Shown here: positions 61,918 to 64,000 of the stretch, in pieces
Layout: each line of letters opens with the position of its first letter
How positions within the stretch are numbered: position 1 is the first letter of the stretch
Assembly: GCF_020510445.1 (NCBI RefSeq)
Contig: NZ_JAHBAG010000001.1
Location: 3,572,501 to 3,636,500 of the forward strand
Reading direction: 5' to 3'
DNA from: Hydrogenophaga taeniospiralis
GTDB taxonomy: Bacteria; Pseudomonadota; Gammaproteobacteria; Burkholderiales; Burkholderiaceae_C
DNA length: 64,000 nt
Made by a program: the position numbers and the translations under genes
The notes under the pieces: model-generated
Databases searched by the model: none
The model's input: the letters and a program-made list of their open reading frames with translations, nothing else
What the model was told of the DNA's origin: nothing

Positions 61918-63162
61918 TCACCTGGGCGTAGTTGCGCCGCTCTTCTCGCAACCAGGCAACTTGTAGAGGTTGGACGCTGAATCGTCGTTCAGGGTGTCAG
62001 CGCGCGATTGGACCTCGGGCCAGAGGTAACTCGCATCCAGATCATTGAAGTTTCGGCAACCGATCTGCGCCATCACCATGTCCACCTCGTTGCGCACGAT
62101 CTGAAGCACGCGGGCCACGCCGGCCTGCGCGCCGGCGGCCACACCGTACAGCGTCGGCCGACCGAAGATCACGGAGTGCGCGCCCAGGCAACGCGCCATC
62201 ACCACGTCCGAGCCTCGGCGCACGCCGCTGTCGAGGATGAGGGTCACCCGCTCCCCCACCGCGTGCCGGATCAGAGGCAGCACCTCCAGCGGCGAAGGTG
62301 CGGCGTCAAGCTGGCGCCCGCCGTGGTTGGACACCACCAGTCCGTTGACGCCCAGGCCAACCGCCTCGCGTGCGTCGTCTGGATGCATCAGGCCCTTGAT
62401 CACCAGCGTCCCCTTCCACGCGTCGCGGATGCGGCGGATGTGTTCCCAGTTCACCATCGGCGCCGGTGTCAAGGTGCCGTACATGTCGGCCACCTGGCTC
62501 GCGCTGGCACCTTCGGTGGCATAAGGCATCCAGTTGCGCATCATCGGAATGCCCCCGGTGCGCAGGTAACGCAGCACCCAGGCCGGGTGGCCCATGGCAT
62601 TGAGCACCACCGCCGGCGTCATGCGCAGGGGCCTTGAAAAACCGTTGCGTCGGTTGCGCTCCCGGTTGGAGTTCACCGGCACGTCCACCGAGATCACCAA
62701 CACACCCACCTGCGACCGGATGGCCCGCTGCACCAGGTCTTCGTTGATCTGCTCGTTGCTCGTGCAGTACATCTGAAACCAGACGTGCTCGGGCGCCACC
62801 CGCATACCGTCTTCGAGCGAAGCGTTGGCGGCGCTGGACAACAGGAAGGGCACGTTGGCATCGCGCGCGGCGGCGGCCAGCATCAGATCGGCGTCGGGCC
62901 GCCACAGACCGGCCAGGCCCGTGGGCGAGATGCCCATGGGGCTGTTGTAGCGGCGACCGAACAGCTCGACCGACTGGTCGCGCTGGCTCACGTCGCGCAA
63001 ATAGCGCGGCAACAGCCGGTATTGCCCGAAAGCCTCGCGGTTGCGCTGCAGGCAGCGCTCGTCGTCGGCGCCGCCATCTATGAAGTCGAAGGCGATGCGC
63101 GGCAACTTGCGCCGGGCCAGCAGGCGCATGTCTTCGAGGTTGACAGCAGATTGGATGTTCAT
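61918..63162 (-). CDS. FMN-dependent alpha-hydroxyacid dehydrogenase
   Basis: 414 residues from ATG 63162: 'KLPRIAFDFIDGGADDERCL', 'YNSPMGISPTGLAGLWRPDA', 'VWFQMYCTSNEQINEDLVQR', the catalytic base His280 and Arg283 in 'VVSNHGGRQLDAAPSPLE', and 'LILDSGVRRGSDVVMARCLG'. It belongs to the lactate/mandelate dehydrogenase and glycolate oxidase group, which oxidises 2-hydroxyacids to 2-oxoacids. The C-terminal extension past 'NFNDLDASYLWPE' is typical of membrane-associated members. Starts the metabolic cluster below the IclR gene. Confidence 0.92.
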   Translation of the reverse strand: MNIQSAVNLEDMRLLARRKLPRIAFDFIDGGADDERCLQRNREAFGQYRLLPRYLRDVSQRDQSVELFGRRYNSPMGISPTGLAGLWRPDADLMLAAAARDANVPFLLSSAANASLEDGMRVAPEHVWFQMYCTSNEQINEDLVQRAIRSQVGVLVISVDVPVNSNRERNRRNGFSRPLRMTPAVVLNAMGHPAWVLRYLRTGGIPMMRNWMPYATEGASASQVADMYGTLTPAPMVNWEHIRRIRDAWKGTLVIKGLMHPDDAREAVGLGVNGLVVSNHGGRQLDAAPSPLEVLPLIRHAVGERVTLILDSGVRRGSDVVMARCLGAHSVIFGRPTLYGVAAGAQAGVARVLQIVRNEVDMVMAQIGCRNFNDLDASYLWPEVQSRADTLNDDSASNLYKLPGCEKSGATTPR

Positions 63163-63311
63163 GGCGCGGCGTTTTGTCTCTCTGCCGCCACCATAAGCGC
63201 GCACCTCGCTGGCGCGAAGTGCCCGCGCGTCGGTCGTTTCACATATTGAACTTGTGCTCGGCCCGGTGGCGCAGGTGCGGCCCGGACACTGCGCGCACGC
63301 GCGCCGCCGCT

Positions 63312-64000
63312 TCAGAGGTTGAAGGTCGCGGCCTCGGTCGATAGCTTGCCCGCAACGGCCTGCAATTCGTCGCGCAACAAGGCCAGGCGGTCTTCGCCAT
63401 ACAGCTCGGCCGTACCCATCAGGCACAGCGCGGCGAAGGCTTCACCGCGACCGTCGCGCACCGGCACCGAAAACGCGTGCAGGCCCGGCACCACGTCACC
63501 GAGATTGACACCAAATCCGTGACGGTCCGATCGCTCGCGCATTTTCTGCAGCGCTTCCAGCCGCCCGGCACCACGGCGCGCGACCTCCTGGGCGACGTTG
63601 TCCAGCAGCACCTCGCGCACCTCACGCTCGGGCAATGTCTGCAGGATCGCGACACCGCCCACCGACGTGAACAGGGGCCGGCGGGTGCCCGGGTGCACCA
63701 TCAGGCCCGAAAGCGGCAAGCTGCCCGCACGCACGCTGCAGACGTATTCGTTCCCACTGCGCAGCAACAACAAGGAAATGCCCGCCATGCGCCGGGCAAA
63801 CGCCTGCACCGCCACCTCGGCCTTGAGATGAAACTGGGTGCGCTCGGGCAGCGCCAGACCCAGTTCGTACATCAAGGGGCCCGGCAAGTAGTGCCGATCG
63901 CTGGCGCGCTGCTCGACCAGGCGCTCGTCCACCATGCAGGCCAGCATGCGGTGCACCGTGGCCTTGTCCTGGTGGCATGCGGCGGCAAGGTCGGAGAGGC
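63312..64000 (-). CDS. IclR-family regulator, 5' end outside the window
   Basis: The frame is open to the window edge; 229 residues are visible. The HTH recognition part 'LSDLAAACHQDKATVHRMLA' is followed by the ligand-binding IclR domain 'FARRMAGISLLLLRSGNEYV', 'VHPGTRRPLFTSVGGVAILQ', 'DRHGFGVNLGDVVPGLHAFS' and 'VPVRDGRGEAFAALCLMG'. IclR proteins control catabolic operons in response to aromatic or small organic acids, and this one precedes the hydroxyacid dehydrogenase gene by 149 bp. Confidence 0.9.
   Translation of the reverse strand, partial: LSDLAAACHQDKATVHRMLACMVDERLVEQRASDRHYLPGPLMYELGLALPERTQFHLKAEVAVQAFARRMAGISLLLLRSGNEYVCSVRAGSLPLSGLMVHPGTRRPLFTSVGGVAILQTLPEREVREVLLDNVAQEVARRGAGRLEALQKMRERSDRHGFGVNLGDVVPGLHAFSVPVRDGRGEAFAALCLMGTAELYGEDRLALLRDELQAVAGKLSTEAATFNL

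Noticed and set aside
1..64000. CRISPR arrays or tandem direct repeats
   Set aside because: No set of regularly spaced repeats was seen; the only repeated motif is the dispersed 21-bp palindrome and paired IS ends.

Overview
This window is high-GC DNA of Burkholderiales character. Long overlapping operons, ATGA stop/start junctions, the virB/virD4, gsp and KorB/ParA protein types and the short REP-like hairpins all fit a member of the Comamonadaceae, although the genus cannot be fixed from this sequence alone. No rRNA or tRNA gene was seen. The left edge (1-740) and right edge (50-64 kb) look like ordinary chromosomal metabolism. The middle is accessory DNA.

Regions: (1) 1-740: the end of a Gfo/Idh/MocA-type dehydrogenase facing the truncated tail of a sugar-phosphate isomerase/epimerase, with a hairpin terminator between them. 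(2) 0.74-1.6 kb: decayed DNA. (3) 1.6-17.25 kb: a complete P-type (VirB/VirD4) conjugative type IV secretion operon in the order trbM-like, virB1, B2, B3, B4, cysteine-rich periplasmic protein, B6, B5, B8, B9, B10, B11, virD4, OmpA-like lipoprotein, LPD7 protein, DUF1173 protein. No classical virB7 is visible. (4) 17.25-21.4 kb: a nest of insertion sequences. An IS3-family (IS407-like) element is interrupted by an IS110-family (IS1111-type) element, followed by a deleted IS110-family remnant that cuts off an IS21 istA. (5) 21.4-24.4 kb: debris, an AraC-type regulator, an Ohr peroxidase and an exported esterase. (6) 24.7-35.6 kb: a complete type II secretion operon on the minus strand, gspC-D-E-F-H-I-J-K-L-M-N-G. 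(7) 35.6-38.2 kb: an AT-richer cluster on the same strand just upstream of gspC. It holds two lipoprotein genes (one frameshifted at an 8-G run) around two paralogous exported proteins of a type I do not recognise. (8) 38.7-42.0 kb: a scrapyard with a truncated cobalamin-binding radical-SAM N-terminus, a truncated esterase, an intact IS5-family element, a TipAS-domain protein and a solo IS3 end. (9) 42.0-49.96 kb: the mobilization and maintenance half of a plasmid or integrative element on the minus strand: relaxase, MobC-like protein, KorB/ParB, ParA, DUF932, SSB and a frameshifted RadC. A LOTUS-like protein lies on the plus strand. Three copies of one 21-bp palindrome lie in this segment. 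(10) 50-64 kb: metabolic genes comprising a Crp/Fnr regulator; an operon of an acetolactate-synthase-like enzyme, indolepyruvate ferredoxin oxidoreductase, nitroreductase and acyl-CoA ligase with a divergent Lrp regulator; and a second set with ketopantoate reductase-like, RraA-like aldolase, TauD dioxygenase, FMN alpha-hydroxyacid dehydrogenase and IclR.

How it works together (inference): regions 3 and 9 are complementary halves of one conjugative element (mating channel and coupling protein on one side; relaxase, partition and SSB on the other). They are now separated by about 25 kb carrying the type II secretion system, its possible substrates and several insertion sequences. The most novel-looking part is the exported paralog pair with lipoproteins next to gspC. 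The most testable regulatory signal is the triple palindrome near korB.
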